Counted from the first letter of the stretch, positions 32,383 through 44,238 are shown. The stretch is 57,458 nucleotides of DNA from Acidimicrobiales bacterium (GCA_036262515.1 DATAIT010000075.1:1-57458), one strand, 5' to 3'. Numbers and translations are program-made. The notes: generated by a model not told the origin, from the sequence alone.

Positions 32383-33488
32383 ACCATGGGGTCGGCCGCC
32401 GGCAGCCCCAACGCCTCGGCGACGACCGGATTGGTGACGCGACCTCCCACCGTGGTGACGCCGGGGCGCAGCGCCGGGTCGTGCTCGACCGCGCCCCGCA
32501 CGCCGCGCTCGGCCACGGCCAGCACGTAGGGGAGGGTGGCGTTGGTGAGGGCGTAGGTGGACGTGTGGGGGACGGCGCCGGGCACGTTGCCAACGGCATA
32601 GTGCAGGACGCCGTGGCGCTCGTACACGGGCGCGGCATGGGTGGTCTCGCGCGTCGTCTCCACGCAGCCGCCCTGGTCGACGGCGATGTCGACGATCACG
32701 GCGCCCGGCTTCATGGCCCGCACCATGTCCTCGGTGACGACCATCGGGGCCCGTCCTCCCGGCACGAGGACGGCACCGATGAGCAGGTCGGCCTCGGCCA
32801 CGGCCCGCTCCACCGCGCCCCTGTTGGAGGCGAGGGTCAGGATGCGGCCCTTGTGGATCTGGTCGACGAAGCGGAGGCGGTCGAGGTTCTTGTCGAGCAG
32901 CCAGACCTCGGCCTCCATGCCCTGGGCGATCCAGGCCGCGTTCCACCCGACGTTGCCGGCACCGATCACCACGACCCGGGCCGGGCGGACGCCGGGGGCC
33001 CCGCCGAGCAGCACGCCGCGCCCCCCGTTCTCCCGCTCGAGATAGTGCGCCCCGATCTGGGTGGCCATGCGGCCGGCCACCTCGCTCATGGGCGCCAGCA
33101 GCGGCAGGGCGTTGCCCGCCGTCTGCACGGTCTCGTAGGCGAGGGCGGTGGTGCCCGCGGCCAGCAGCGACTTGGCCACGTCGGGGTAGTGGGCGAGATG
33201 GAGGTAGGTGAACAGCACCTGGTCCGCTCGAAGCCGCCCCGCCTCGTCGCGCTGGGGCTCCTTGACCTTCACGACCAGGTCGGCGCCCCACGCATCGGTT
33301 TCGGGAACGATGTGGGCGCCGGCCGCCGCGAAGTCGGCGTCGGCGATCGACGAGCCGTCACCTGCCCCCCGTTCGATGCGGACCACGTGCCCGTGGGCAA
33401 CCAGCTCCCGTACGCCGTCGGGCGTGATGGCCACGCGGTTCTCCCCCGTCTTCACCTCCGCCGGGACGCCCACGATCACGATCGCCAC
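32370..33488 (-). CDS. ald: alanine dehydrogenase
   Basis: This 372-residue NAD-dependent enzyme interconverts L-alanine and pyruvate plus ammonia. It has the N-terminal GVPAEVKTGENRVAITPDGV, the substrate-binding VKVKEPQRDE, and the nucleotide-binding GAGNVGWNAAWIAQGMEA. Near the end are TNATLPYVLAVAE and a GRVTNPVVAEALG tail. The GTG at 33488 fits the family opening. In Streptomyces ald also lies beside xerD, so its place is ancestral. It overlaps the recombinase gene. Confidence 0.94.
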   Translation of the reverse strand: MAIVIVGVPAEVKTGENRVAITPDGVRELVAHGHVVRIERGAGDGSSIADADFAAAGAHIVPETDAWGADLVVKVKEPQRDEAGRLRADQVLFTYLHLAHYPDVAKSLLAAGTTALAYETVQTAGNALPLLAPMSEVAGRMATQIGAHYLERENGGRGVLLGGAPGVRPARVVVIGAGNVGWNAAWIAQGMEAEVWLLDKNLDRLRFVDQIHKGRILTLASNRGAVERAVAEADLLIGAVLVPGGRAPMVVTEDMVRAMKPGAVIVDIAVDQGGCVETTRETTHAAPVYERHGVLHYAVGNVPGAVPHTSTYALTNATLPYVLAVAERGVRGAVEHDPALRPGVTTVGGRVTNPVVAEALGLPAADPMVCLA

Positions 33489-33506
33489 CGTACCCAGTGG
33501 CCCGGT

Positions 33507-34055
33507 TCAGCGCCCGGACAACGCCTCACGGGCCAGGCACAGGGCGATGATCGTCTTGGCATCCACGATGGCTCCCGACGACACGAGGGTGGGGACGTCG
33601 GCCAGCTCCACCCGCTCGATGGTCATGTGCGTCTCCTCCACGCCCTGGAACGAGGTCGGGCACGGTTCGAGGTCGAGCCCCATGAACAGGTAGGAGTGCT
33701 CGTCGCAGAAGCCGGGCGAGTTGTAGAACTCGGCCAGCTTCTCCAAGCGGCCGGCCCGCATCCCGACCTCCTCCTCCATCTCCCGCATGGCCGTGACCTC
33801 GGGCCGCTCGTCCTGCACATCCCGCTTGCCGGCGGGAACCTCCAACAGCTCCCGCTCGAGGGGCGCCCGGTACTGGCGGACCAGGAGCACGGCGGCACCG
33901 TCGTCGATGACCGGGACGACCACGACCGCCCCGGGGTGGTGCACCACGTCGCGCTCGAACTCGGTGCCGTCGGGCGCGACGTGGCGGCCGACGGCGGCCC
34001 ACACCACGGTGCCCCGCCACACCTCGCGCTCGCCCAGCTTCCGGAAGCCGCTCAC
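33507..34055 (-). CDS. NUDIX hydrolase, ADP-ribose pyrophosphatase-like
   Basis: This is a 182-residue protein. The NUDIX box is intact (GKRDVQDERPEVTAMREMEE then EVGM) and is preceded by VRQYRAPLERELLEVPAG, as in ADP-ribose pyrophosphatases. The spacing from the box glycine to the first glutamate is one residue longer than the generic motif, which is normal for this subfamily. The later FYNSPGFCDE segment also fits. The order pyrG-nudix-xerD is conserved in actinobacteria. It starts with GTG. Confidence 0.9.
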   Translation of the reverse strand: MSGFRKLGEREVWRGTVVWAAVGRHVAPDGTEFERDVVHHPGAVVVVPVIDDGAAVLLVRQYRAPLERELLEVPAGKRDVQDERPEVTAMREMEEEVGMRAGRLEKLAEFYNSPGFCDEHSYLFMGLDLEPCPTSFQGVEETHMTIERVELADVPTLVSSGAIVDAKTIIALCLAREALSGR

Positions 34056-34071
34056 CTGTGCGGGGGACGGC

Positions 34072-36496
<2,425 letters not shown>

Positions 36497-36498
<2 letters not shown>

Positions 36499-36526
36499 CG
36501 GCCGCGCCCGGCGCCGCCCGGCCGTC
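36497..36526. terminator. bidirectional hairpin between the PAP2 and GT4 genes
   Basis: GACGGCCG and CGGCCGTC pair around a 14-nt GC-rich loop that can itself fold. It lies at the convergent ends of a plus-strand and a minus-strand gene. Confidence 0.5.
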
Positions 36527-36549
36527 GGAGGCGTGACCCGCCCGCCGGC

Positions 36550-37392
36550 TCAGAATCGCCGGCCCCACCGGTCCAGCGCCCGCAGCGGCGGCACGGCGTC
36601 GATGACGCGGCCGAAGGAGATGACCTCGCTGGCGGCGTTCAGGACGACGACCACCGCCAGCAGCGACGTGCGGGTGGCAGGAGCGCAGGCGACGACCACG
36701 CCGAGGCCGACGGCGCCACCGAGGACGTTCGCTCCGGTGTCGCCAAGCATGAGGTGCTCGCGCAGGTCGTCGAGCAACAGCGCGGCGACGGCGCCCGCCA
36801 CCACGGCCACGCCCACCAGCGACGTCGGCCCCGCCGTCGCGACGGCGAGGGTCGCGAACGCGGCGAGGCCGGCCTTGGCCGCCCGGCCCGGACGGCGGTC
36901 GAGCAGGTTCCCCATGTTGGCCGTGAGGGCCACCAGGGCGGCGTCGGCCACGAGGCGCCCCGACCCGGCATCGCCGCCGTCGGCCACGGCCACGGCCACG
37001 ACGGCCACGGCCAGCCCGGCGAACAGCTTCACCCCGCCGGTGGTGAGCCGGCCCCGGACGAGCTCGGTGAGGTGACCGCGGAAGCCGCGGGCGTCGTCCC
37101 CACCCACCAGGTCGTCGAGGAGGCCGACGAGGGCCATACCGACCACCAGGACCGCGGCCGCCGCCCGGCCGGGGCCGACGCCAGCCGGGCCGATCCCGGC
37201 CGAGCCGGCCAGCGCCCGTCCCGCCTCGACCACCACGACGGCAAGGGCGATGACGATGCCGGCGGCCGTCGGGACGTCGTGGTCCCGCCAGTTACGCCGC
37301 AGGAGCAGCGGCTGGGCGAGCGTCGGTCGGAGCACGGTCCACAGCAGGCGGGCGGCCAGCCAGCCGGCCACGACGGCGACCGCCAGCGTCAC
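36550..37392 (-). CDS. WecA/MraY-like polyprenyl-phosphate sugar-phosphate transferase (GT4), divergent
   Basis: This 280-residue polytopic protein, with about nine membrane helices, starts at the GTG at 37392. It shows the MraY/WecA layout but with altered motifs. The substrate DD is in VGLLDDLVGG, the Asn motif is NMGNLLDRRPGRAAK, and the metal-binding loop is LMLGDTGANVLG (usual GDTGS). The histidine-rich last loop of MraY is not obvious. It would load a sugar phosphate on a lipid carrier. It sits 43 nt after the large fusion gene and probably works with it. Confidence 0.7.
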   Translation of the reverse strand: MTLAVAVVAGWLAARLLWTVLRPTLAQPLLLRRNWRDHDVPTAAGIVIALAVVVVEAGRALAGSAGIGPAGVGPGRAAAAVLVVGMALVGLLDDLVGGDDARGFRGHLTELVRGRLTTGGVKLFAGLAVAVVAVAVADGGDAGSGRLVADAALVALTANMGNLLDRRPGRAAKAGLAAFATLAVATAGPTSLVGVAVVAGAVAALLLDDLREHLMLGDTGANVLGGAVGLGVVVACAPATRTSLLAVVVVLNAASEVISFGRVIDAVPPLRALDRWGRRF

Positions 37393-37435
37393 GAACCCAT
37401 CCCTGGCCTCCGTCGAGGGTCGACGTGCCGGCCGC

Positions 37436-40400
37436 TCACGTCCCGGACACGAGGCGGCGACCCGGCACCCGTACCATCCCGCCACCCGACGCGGACCACG
37501 CCGCGTCCGGCGGCTCGAGCACTCGGACCGCAGGCTCGTCGCGCCCGAGGACCAGCAGCGTGAGCAGCGGCCCGACGTACACGTAGGCCAGGCCGGTGAC
37601 GACGGCGCCGGAGTCGTTCACCGCGTAGCCGATGAGGCCTGCGGCGAGCACGCCGGCCAGGCCGGCACGCAGGGCCGAGCGCGGCGGGAGGAGCCGAGCC
37701 CATCCCTGCGCCCACGCCAGCACGGCCAGCAAGTAGGCGGCGGTGATGGCGATGACCCACGCCCACGGCGACCGGAACGAGCGGAGGTTGGCGGCCACCT
37801 TGCGGTCGAGCGTGGTGCGCACGGGATCGAGGCCCTCGTCGCCGATGCGGGCCGCCAGCTCGCCGAGATGGGTCCGTGACCCGGGCGGCCGCAACAGGTC
37901 GACACCGGTGGCGAGCAGCACGACGACAAGTGCGGCGCCGGCGGCCAGGCCGACCGCCCTCCACGACAGCCGCCGGCCCGACAGCACGAGCAGGGTGAGG
38001 CCGAACACAGGGACGAGGGTGAGGATGCCTCCGACGTCGGACCCCAGCGACGGCGCGCCGTCGGCCAGCGCCACCAGGGCGAGGACGCAGGCGGCCGTGA
38101 TCAGCGCCTCGACGCGGCGGGGCGCGTGGTGGACATGGAGCGCGACGGCCAGGATGGCGGTGGCCGCCAGCATGCCGAACGCCGTGTTTCCGAGGCCGGT
38201 GAAGCGGGCGGCGGAGTGGTAGGAGTACCCGAGCAGGCTCGACGTCTGGAGCCTGGCCCCGGTGGCCAAGTCCGCCACGAGCAGGGCCACGGTGGCGCCA
38301 CACACCCACGACAGCGGACCGAGGAGCCGGCGCCGTCCGAGCCGGACAGCGGCCGCGACCAGGACGGCGTCGATGGCCACCAGGACCGCCACGGCGCCGG
38401 CACCGAGGACGGCCACGGCCGGGATGGCCCGCAGCACGAACGTGGCGGCAGGCCAGGCGGCGATGGCCAGTGCTACTCGCGGGAGGACCCTGGCCGTCCG
38501 TCGGGCCGAGGCGAGCCGGGCGCCCGTGACGACTGCAATCGTGTACGCCACCGCCTGGAGCACGATGAACCAGAAGGTCAAGGGGAAGTACAGGGCTTCC
38601 CGGAAGTCGGCATCGCGATCGACGTCGCGCAGCCGGCCGAGGTCGGCCCGGCCCCGGTGATACCGCAACGGGTGGCCGATCATCCCGTCGGCAACAGGCG
38701 CGTCCAGCGCGTCGAGGACCGTCGGTGCCACGTCTGTGAGGGTGACCACGCCGAGCCGTCGGGTGGACGGGGAGTGGAGATAGCCAGGCACCACGCCGCG
38801 GCCGCTGGCCACCATCGGCGTGAGATGCCAGTCCTTGCCGGGGGGAACCACGGAGACCACCAGCAGGAGGGCATCGGGCCCGGCCGCCCGCACCACCTCG
38901 CCCAGCACCACGTCGGTCGACCGCAACGCCCGGTGGCGGGCCTCGGCGGCGGCGCGGGGCGTGGAGACGGCGGCGAACTCGGCCGCCCGGTCCATGTCGC
39001 CGGGGTCCACCACCACCACGTCGGCCTCTGCCAGCGCCGCCGCCACGGCTCGGTGCATGGCCCCCGGATCGGCTCGGATCCCGAACGGGGCGGAGGGGTC
39101 GACGGTGACGAGCTGGCGCCCGACCTCGCCGGCCGTCACCCAACCCCCGCCGTCCATGGCGGCGGCCGCCGCCGGCCGGAAGAGCACGGGACGCCGCGGG
39201 AGCCGAGGCGGCGCGATGTCGGCGTTGCCGACGACCGCCACCTTGCGGCCCGCTCGGCGCAGGGCGTCGCCCAGGGTGCCGGGCTGGCTGGGCAGGTGAC
39301 GGCCCTCGTTCATGCGGAAGGTGGCCGGCGCACCGACCACGGCCACCCCTCCCGACGCCCGGCCACCACCGCGGCGGACGAGCGCCTCCGCGGCGGTGCC
39401 CCCCTCCAAGGCGTCGTCGGCCTCGAAGGCGAACCCGGCGTTGGCGTCGGCCCGCACCCGCGAGCCGGCGCCGAGGGTGGCGTACCCCTCGGCCGTCGAG
39501 GGTCGCCCGGCCAGGGTCCGCACGCTGGTGGCGGCCACGGCGCCCTGCCGCACGAGCCCGTCGAGGACGGGCATGGCGCCGGTGCCCACGTCGGCCCACC
39601 CCAGCTTCGGGATGCCGAAGACGACCACCTTCGACGCCGGGGCGGTGGCAGCCACGCTGGCCGGTTCCCGGTGCTTGCCGGACCACAGGGCGGTACCGGC
39701 CAGCAGCGCGAAGAGGACGACGATGGCCAGGGCCCGCTGGCGCGCGCTGGTGAGCCGGGGCCACAGGGCCCGCACGACGTGCGCACCTTGCGCCCCCCGG
39801 TGGCGGAAGCCGGCAACGCTCCGGCCCGTGTGCCGGTGGTCCATCGGCAGGTCCACCTCCACGACGCGCGCTCCCGTACGGACGGCGTCGATCGTGAGAC
39901 CCACCTCGAGCCCGAAGCGGTCGGCCAGGGGGAGTGACCGCAGCAGCCGGGCGTCGACCGCCCGCTGACCCGACAGCGGCGAGCGGGGGCGGAAACCGCC
40001 GGTGGTGGCGCGCGCGATACCGGCTCCGGCCAGGCGCCGCACGCTCCCGAACCCCCCCTTGGTGCCGGAGGACGGCAGCACGGCGACGACCATCTCGGCT
40101 TCTCCCGCCAGCACGGGCGTCAGCAGCTCGCCGGCCACGGCGGCGGTGGCGCCGAGGTCGGCGTCGATCAGGAGGAACACGTCGGCGTGCGGCGAGGCGG
40201 AGACGCCCGCATGCACGGCGCCGCCCTTTCCGCGGTTGGCCGGGAGCACGACCACGCGCGCACCGGCGGCGAAGGCGGCGTCGGCCGTCTCGTCGGTGGA
40301 GCCGTCGTCGACCACGACGACCTCGTCGACGCCCACGACACCGCTGAGCGCAGCCACCGTGGCCCCGATCGAGTCGGCCCGATCCTTGGCCGGCACCAGG

Positions 40401-40477
40401 GCCACGACCACGGGTCGCGGGCCGCCGCTTCCGGTACCCACGTCGACCCCCCGCCCCAGACCCGGTGGCGCGGTCAC
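37436..40477 (-). CDS. giant fusion: GT2 glycosyltransferase, alkaline-phosphatase-like domain, polytopic membrane domain
   Basis: This is a 1013-residue protein starting with a GTG that overlaps murJ (GTGA). Residues about 20-240 form a GT2 domain: VVVALVPAKDRADSIGAT, VVVVDDGSTDETA (57-62) and LLIDADLG (DAD at 105-107), with the GFRPRSPLSGQRAVD block of dolichol-phosphate-mannose-type enzymes. A membrane helix (249-265) follows. Residues about 283-600 resemble the alkaline-phosphatase fold (VVVFGIPKLGWADVGTGAMP, DVVVVDPGDMDRA, a late TLTDVAPTVLDALDAP). About ten membrane helices fill about 615-985. The phosphatase-plus-membrane half is known as a separate uncharacterised actinobacterial protein. 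The GT2 fusion is notable. Donor, acceptor and cleaved bond are unknown. Confidence 0.75.
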   Translation of the reverse strand: MTAPPGLGRGVDVGTGSGGPRPVVVALVPAKDRADSIGATVAALSGVVGVDEVVVVDDGSTDETADAAFAAGARVVVLPANRGKGGAVHAGVSASPHADVFLLIDADLGATAAVAGELLTPVLAGEAEMVVAVLPSSGTKGGFGSVRRLAGAGIARATTGGFRPRSPLSGQRAVDARLLRSLPLADRFGLEVGLTIDAVRTGARVVEVDLPMDHRHTGRSVAGFRHRGAQGAHVVRALWPRLTSARQRALAIVVLFALLAGTALWSGKHREPASVAATAPASKVVVFGIPKLGWADVGTGAMPVLDGLVRQGAVAATSVRTLAGRPSTAEGYATLGAGSRVRADANAGFAFEADDALEGGTAAEALVRRGGGRASGGVAVVGAPATFRMNEGRHLPSQPGTLGDALRRAGRKVAVVGNADIAPPRLPRRPVLFRPAAAAAMDGGGWVTAGEVGRQLVTVDPSAPFGIRADPGAMHRAVAAALAEADVVVVDPGDMDRAAEFAAVSTPRAAAEARHRALRSTDVVLGEVVRAAGPDALLLVVSVVPPGKDWHLTPMVASGRGVVPGYLHSPSTRRLGVVTLTDVAPTVLDALDAPVADGMIGHPLRYHRGRADLGRLRDVDRDADFREALYFPLTFWFIVLQAVAYTIAVVTGARLASARRTARVLPRVALAIAAWPAATFVLRAIPAVAVLGAGAVAVLVAIDAVLVAAAVRLGRRRLLGPLSWVCGATVALLVADLATGARLQTSSLLGYSYHSAARFTGLGNTAFGMLAATAILAVALHVHHAPRRVEALITAACVLALVALADGAPSLGSDVGGILTLVPVFGLTLLVLSGRRLSWRAVGLAAGAALVVVLLATGVDLLRPPGSRTHLGELAARIGDEGLDPVRTTLDRKVAANLRSFRSPWAWVIAITAAYLLAVLAWAQGWARLLPPRSALRAGLAGVLAAGLIGYAVNDSGAVVTGLAYVYVGPLLTLLVLGRDEPAVRVLEPPDAAWSASGGGMVRVPGRRLVSGT

Positions 40478-42087
40478 GGGCGACGTCCCAGCGAGGCGGC
40501 CAGGGCGCCACCCGGGCGCAGGCCGCCCGTGACGGCCACGACGCCGGCGCCGGCCAGTAGCGCCAGTCCGCCCCCGGCGGCGAGGTCGACCAGGGCGCCG
40601 GTCCTCCCTGCCCTGTCGAACAGGCCGGCGCCGAGGCGCGCCGCGAGCCACAGCCCTCCGCCGAGGAAGGCGGCGTGGACCACGGCGCCGCCGACGGGCA
40701 CGGCCACGGCGATGCGCCGGCGCAGCAGGACGAACAGGACGGCGGCGCCGATGGTGACGGCCAGTGAGTGGGCCAGACCCAGGGCCACCACACGGTCACC
40801 GCCGGAGGTCGCCGCAGTGGCCGCCAGCATCACCATCGAGCCGCCGGCCGCCACCCCGACGCCGACGACGGCGGCCAGCCGGGCCTCTCCGGCGGCAGTG
40901 GCGGCGCGGGCGAGCAGCTGGAAGGCGGCATAGCCGCCGAGACCCACCGCGTAGGCGGCCAGCACCCGCGCGACCAGAGCGGCCCCCTCGGCGTCGAGCG
41001 CGCCCACGCGGACGAGCACCAGGAGCTGGTGGGCCAGTGCCGCGAGCAGCGCGGCGCCCGGCACCACGAGCACGAGCGTGCGACCGACACCAGCCGACAG
41101 GTCGGCACCGAAGTCGCTCCACCGCCCAGCGTGCGCCGACGACGACAGGCGGGGATGAAGGGCGGTGAAGATCGGGTGGGCGACGAGGGCGAAGGGCAGC
41201 AGGAAGAACGTGAAGGCGATCTGGTAGGCCACGACCCCGCCCTCCACCTTGTTGGCGAGGACGAGGGTGACGGCCACCAGCACCTGCACGGCAGCCAGCA
41301 GCACTGCGCCCCATGCGCCCACGCGGGCCACCGCAGCGAGGCCGGGTGCAGCCAGGTCGGCGCGCGGGCGCAGGCGCACGCCGGCCCGGGCGAGGGCGAG
41401 CATCGGGACCGCTGCCATCGCCACCACGCCGCCGGTGGTGCCGATGGCGAGGATGAGACGCGGCGCCAGGGCCAGGTCGAGCCCCCGGTCCGGCCGGGAC
41501 GTGACGGCCACGAAGGCCACCATGGTGGCGGTGACGACGACGTTGTTGGCCACGGGAGCGAAGGCGGCGGCGGCGAAGCGGCGCCTGGCGTTGAGCAGGG
41601 CGCCCGCCACCGCTCCCGCCGCGTACAGCAGCATCTGGGGCAGGAAGAACCACAGGAGGAACGCGCCCAGCCGCACCTCGTCGGCGCGCACGCCGGGGTC
41701 GTCGACGCCGGCGGTCAGAAGCCGCATCACCTGGGTGCCCCCGACGGCCATGGCCAACGCCAGGATGCCCAGCGCGGCGAGAGCGATGCCCAGGAGGGCG
41801 CCGGCCAAGCGCTCGGCCTCGTCGTGGCGGCCGCCGTCGAGCTGGGCGACGAAGGCCGGGACGAGCGGGGCGGACAGCAGCCCGGCGGCCAGGAGCTCGA
41901 AGGTCAGGGTGGAGACCAGGTTGGCGCTCTGGTAGGTGTTGCCCAGGAACGTGGCGCCCAGCGCGGCGCCGACCGCCAGCACGCGCACGAAGCCGGTCGC
42001 CCGGGACAGGGCGTTCCATCCCGATATGCCGAGGGTGGCCCGGCCGAGCCCCGTCCCCTGGCCGGCCAGGGTGGCGCCCGTGGTCAC
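40474..42087 (-). CDS. murJ: lipid II flippase MurJ-like (MVF family)
   Basis: This 537-residue protein has about 14 membrane helices of the MOP/MVF superfamily. It has the opening LGISGWNALSRATGFVRVLA, the GNTYQSANLVSTLTFELL segment, a LLYAAGAVAGALLNARRRF loop, and VVAYQIAFTFFLLPFALVAH. The GTG at 42087 overlaps the upstream stop by 4 nt. No kinase-like C-terminal extension (as in mycobacterial MviN) is present. It would flip a polyprenyl-linked glycan across the membrane. Its placement between mctB/steB and the GT2 fusion differs from Mycobacterium. Confidence 0.88.
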   Translation of the reverse strand: MTTGATLAGQGTGLGRATLGISGWNALSRATGFVRVLAVGAALGATFLGNTYQSANLVSTLTFELLAAGLLSAPLVPAFVAQLDGGRHDEAERLAGALLGIALAALGILALAMAVGGTQVMRLLTAGVDDPGVRADEVRLGAFLLWFFLPQMLLYAAGAVAGALLNARRRFAAAAFAPVANNVVVTATMVAFVAVTSRPDRGLDLALAPRLILAIGTTGGVVAMAAVPMLALARAGVRLRPRADLAAPGLAAVARVGAWGAVLLAAVQVLVAVTLVLANKVEGGVVAYQIAFTFFLLPFALVAHPIFTALHPRLSSSAHAGRWSDFGADLSAGVGRTLVLVVPGAALLAALAHQLLVLVRVGALDAEGAALVARVLAAYAVGLGGYAAFQLLARAATAAGEARLAAVVGVGVAAGGSMVMLAATAATSGGDRVVALGLAHSLAVTIGAAVLFVLLRRRIAVAVPVGGAVVHAAFLGGGLWLAARLGAGLFDRAGRTGALVDLAAGGGLALLAGAGVVAVTGGLRPGGALAASLGRRP

Positions 42088-43013
42088 TTCACGGTCTCCG
42101 GCACGAGGCGTGCCGCGCCGGGCCCCACGCCGTAGTGGCCGACCTTGCTCTCCCCGAGGTCGCGCAGGGCGTAGACGGCGGCGAACCGGCCGCGGAAGTC
42201 CTCCAGGTCGTCGACCGTCGACAGCAGCGGCGACACCTGGTTGTCGGCCCGCAGCGGACCGACGAACACGGCGCGCACGCCGGGACGGGGGCCGTCCGCG
42301 TCGCGCCCGGCCTCGACGGCGAGCACGCGGGCGCGCGCCGTTCCCGCCAGCTGCCCGGCGAAGGGCAGGGCCAACGCCGAATTGGCGACCTCGGCCCCGG
42401 CGTCCGACGCGACGACGAAGCGCATCCCCGCCACGGGCGCCGCCGCCGGGTCCACGCCGTCGGTAGCAGGTTCGATCTCGACGAAGGCGGCGTCGCGGAG
42501 CTTGGCCAGCAGCCCCGACGACGTCTGCCCGGCCAGCTCGGCCGACAGCAGGTTGATCATGGACCGCCGAACCGGCTCGCCGCCCCGAGGTGCCACGTCG
42601 AGCAGCTCGGCCAGGGCCACGGCGTCCTCGTCCTTTTCGAGCTTCAGCTTCGAGGTGAACCAGACGGTGCCCTGGAACGCGGCACGGGCGGCGACGAGGG
42701 ACCGGCGCAGCTCGTCGACGGGCCGGCGGTCCATTCCCTGCACCGCGAAGAGGAGGACCGGGACGCCCTCGAGGCGGCCTGCGACCGACTCGTCGCTCGC
42801 CTGATCCGCAAAGGCGGACCACCGGTTCAACTCGGCTGCCAGCTTGTCGTTGCGGCTGTCCGTTGTGTCGAGGCGCGCCTCGACACCCTTGAGCCGGGTC
42901 TCCAGGAAGTCGACGGTGGCGCGGTCGACGACCGTAGCGCCCACGGCGATGCCGATGCCCAGGGCGAGGAAGATCGCCGTGAGGGAGACGAGGTGGAAGC
43001 GGAAGTTGATCAT
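42084..43013 (-). CDS. MctB/SteB-like envelope protein
   Basis: This 309-residue protein starts with ATG at 43013, 4 nt after the steA stop. A single N-terminal membrane helix (LVSLTAIFLALGIGIAVGAT) is followed by a coiled coil (VEARLDTTDSRNDKLAAELN) and an alpha/beta periplasmic domain. This is the architecture of mycobacterial MctB (Rv1698, linked to copper resistance) and corynebacterial SteB, which pairs with SteA in cell separation. The neighbouring steA favours the division role. Confidence 0.85.
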   Translation of the reverse strand: MINFRFHLVSLTAIFLALGIGIAVGATVVDRATVDFLETRLKGVEARLDTTDSRNDKLAAELNRWSAFADQASDESVAGRLEGVPVLLFAVQGMDRRPVDELRRSLVAARAAFQGTVWFTSKLKLEKDEDAVALAELLDVAPRGGEPVRRSMINLLSAELAGQTSSGLLAKLRDAAFVEIEPATDGVDPAAAPVAGMRFVVASDAGAEVANSALALPFAGQLAGTARARVLAVEAGRDADGPRPGVRAVFVGPLRADNQVSPLLSTVDDLEDFRGRFAAVYALRDLGESKVGHYGVGPGAARLVPETVK

Positions 43014-43017
43014 GGCG

Positions 43018-44238
43018 TCAGTGGGTGAGGGACCGCCACGCCTCGCGTACGAGCAGCCAGAAGCTCTCCAGGAAGACGCGAGGGAACACCGCCACCACCA
43101 CGACCACGAAGCAGAGCATGGCCGCCAGCAGGAAGAACACCAGGTCGCGCTTGCGGATGCGACTCTCGTAGAGCTTGCTGACTCCCTTGGCGTCCACGAG
43201 GAGCTGGCCGACCCGGAGCCGGGTGAGGAACGTCGACGCCATGCCGGCCCGGCCCTTGTCGAGGAACTCCACCATCGACGCGTGGGTGCCGACGGCGACG
43301 ATCAGGTCGGCGCCCTTCTCGTAGGCGAGCAGCATCGCCGCGTCCTCGCTGGTGCCGGTGGGTGCGAAGCACGTATACGCCAGGCCCATCTCGTCGAGGC
43401 GCTTGGCGCCCGGCGCCTCCCCGCCGCGGTAGGAGTGCACTACCAGCTCGGCTCCGCAGCGCAGCGCCCCGTCGGACACCGAGTCGAAGTCGCCCAGGAT
43501 GACGTGGGGCCGCAGCCCCTCCTCGAGCAGGGCGTCGGCCCCGCCGTCGACGGCCAGCAGGACCGGCTTGATCTCCCGCACGTAGCCGCGCAGGTGGGCC
43601 AGGTCCTCCCGGTAGTCGAAGCCGCGCACCACGATGAGCACCTGGCGGCCCCGCATGTCGACCCCGAGCGGCGGCAGCTCCGGCGACTCGAGGACCACGT
43701 CGTGGCCGTCGCGCAGGTACTCGAGCGTGTTGGCGGCGAAGCTCTGGAGGGCCTCGCCCATGGTGTGCTTGGCCAGCTCGTACGCCTGCTGCAGCGACGC
43801 CTCGTCCTGGCGCACGCCCTGGCCGACGATCGCCCCGTCCACCCAGACCTCGGCGCCGTGGAGCTGCACGGCCTGGCCCTCGACGACAAGGTCCATCACG
43901 TGGGACCCGACGCCGTCCACCAGGGCGACCCCGGCCGCGATGAGGGCCAGGGGCCCGGCGTTCGGGTAGCGGCCGGACAGCGACACCGACGCGTTGACGA
44001 CGCCCGCCACGCCCGAGCGCACCAGCGCCTCGGCCGCCACCCGGTCGAGGTCCTCGTGGTCGATGACGGCGATGTCGCCCGGCTGGAGCCGCTTGGTGAG
44101 GTCCTTGGTCCGGCGGTCGACCCGGGCCGTCCCCGAGGTCACCTCGACGCCGTCGCGGGACGCCGGCGCCGGGCTGAGCCGCCGGACCGAGCGCACGCCG
44201 GGACCGGGGCGGTCGGGCGGCGCCGTCTTCCTGGCCAT
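43018..44238 (-). CDS. steA: SteA-like cytokinetic protein
   Basis: This 406-residue protein matches Rv1697/SteA. Its thiamine-pyrophosphokinase-like core carries AVDGGADALLEEGLRPHVIL and GDFDSVSDGAL, followed by TGTSEDAAMLLAYEKGADLI. It ends in a C-terminal membrane helix (LVFFLLAAMLCFVVVVVAVF) and a short tail. SteA and SteB form a division-associated complex that affects RipA-type hydrolase activation in Corynebacterium. The ATG shares a nucleotide with the recN stop. Confidence 0.9.
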   Translation of the reverse strand: MARKTAPPDRPGPGVRSVRRLSPAPASRDGVEVTSGTARVDRRTKDLTKRLQPGDIAVIDHEDLDRVAAEALVRSGVAGVVNASVSLSGRYPNAGPLALIAAGVALVDGVGSHVMDLVVEGQAVQLHGAEVWVDGAIVGQGVRQDEASLQQAYELAKHTMGEALQSFAANTLEYLRDGHDVVLESPELPPLGVDMRGRQVLIVVRGFDYREDLAHLRGYVREIKPVLLAVDGGADALLEEGLRPHVILGDFDSVSDGALRCGAELVVHSYRGGEAPGAKRLDEMGLAYTCFAPTGTSEDAAMLLAYEKGADLIVAVGTHASMVEFLDKGRAGMASTFLTRLRVGQLLVDAKGVSKLYESRIRKRDLVFFLLAAMLCFVVVVVAVFPRVFLESFWLLVREAWRSLTH

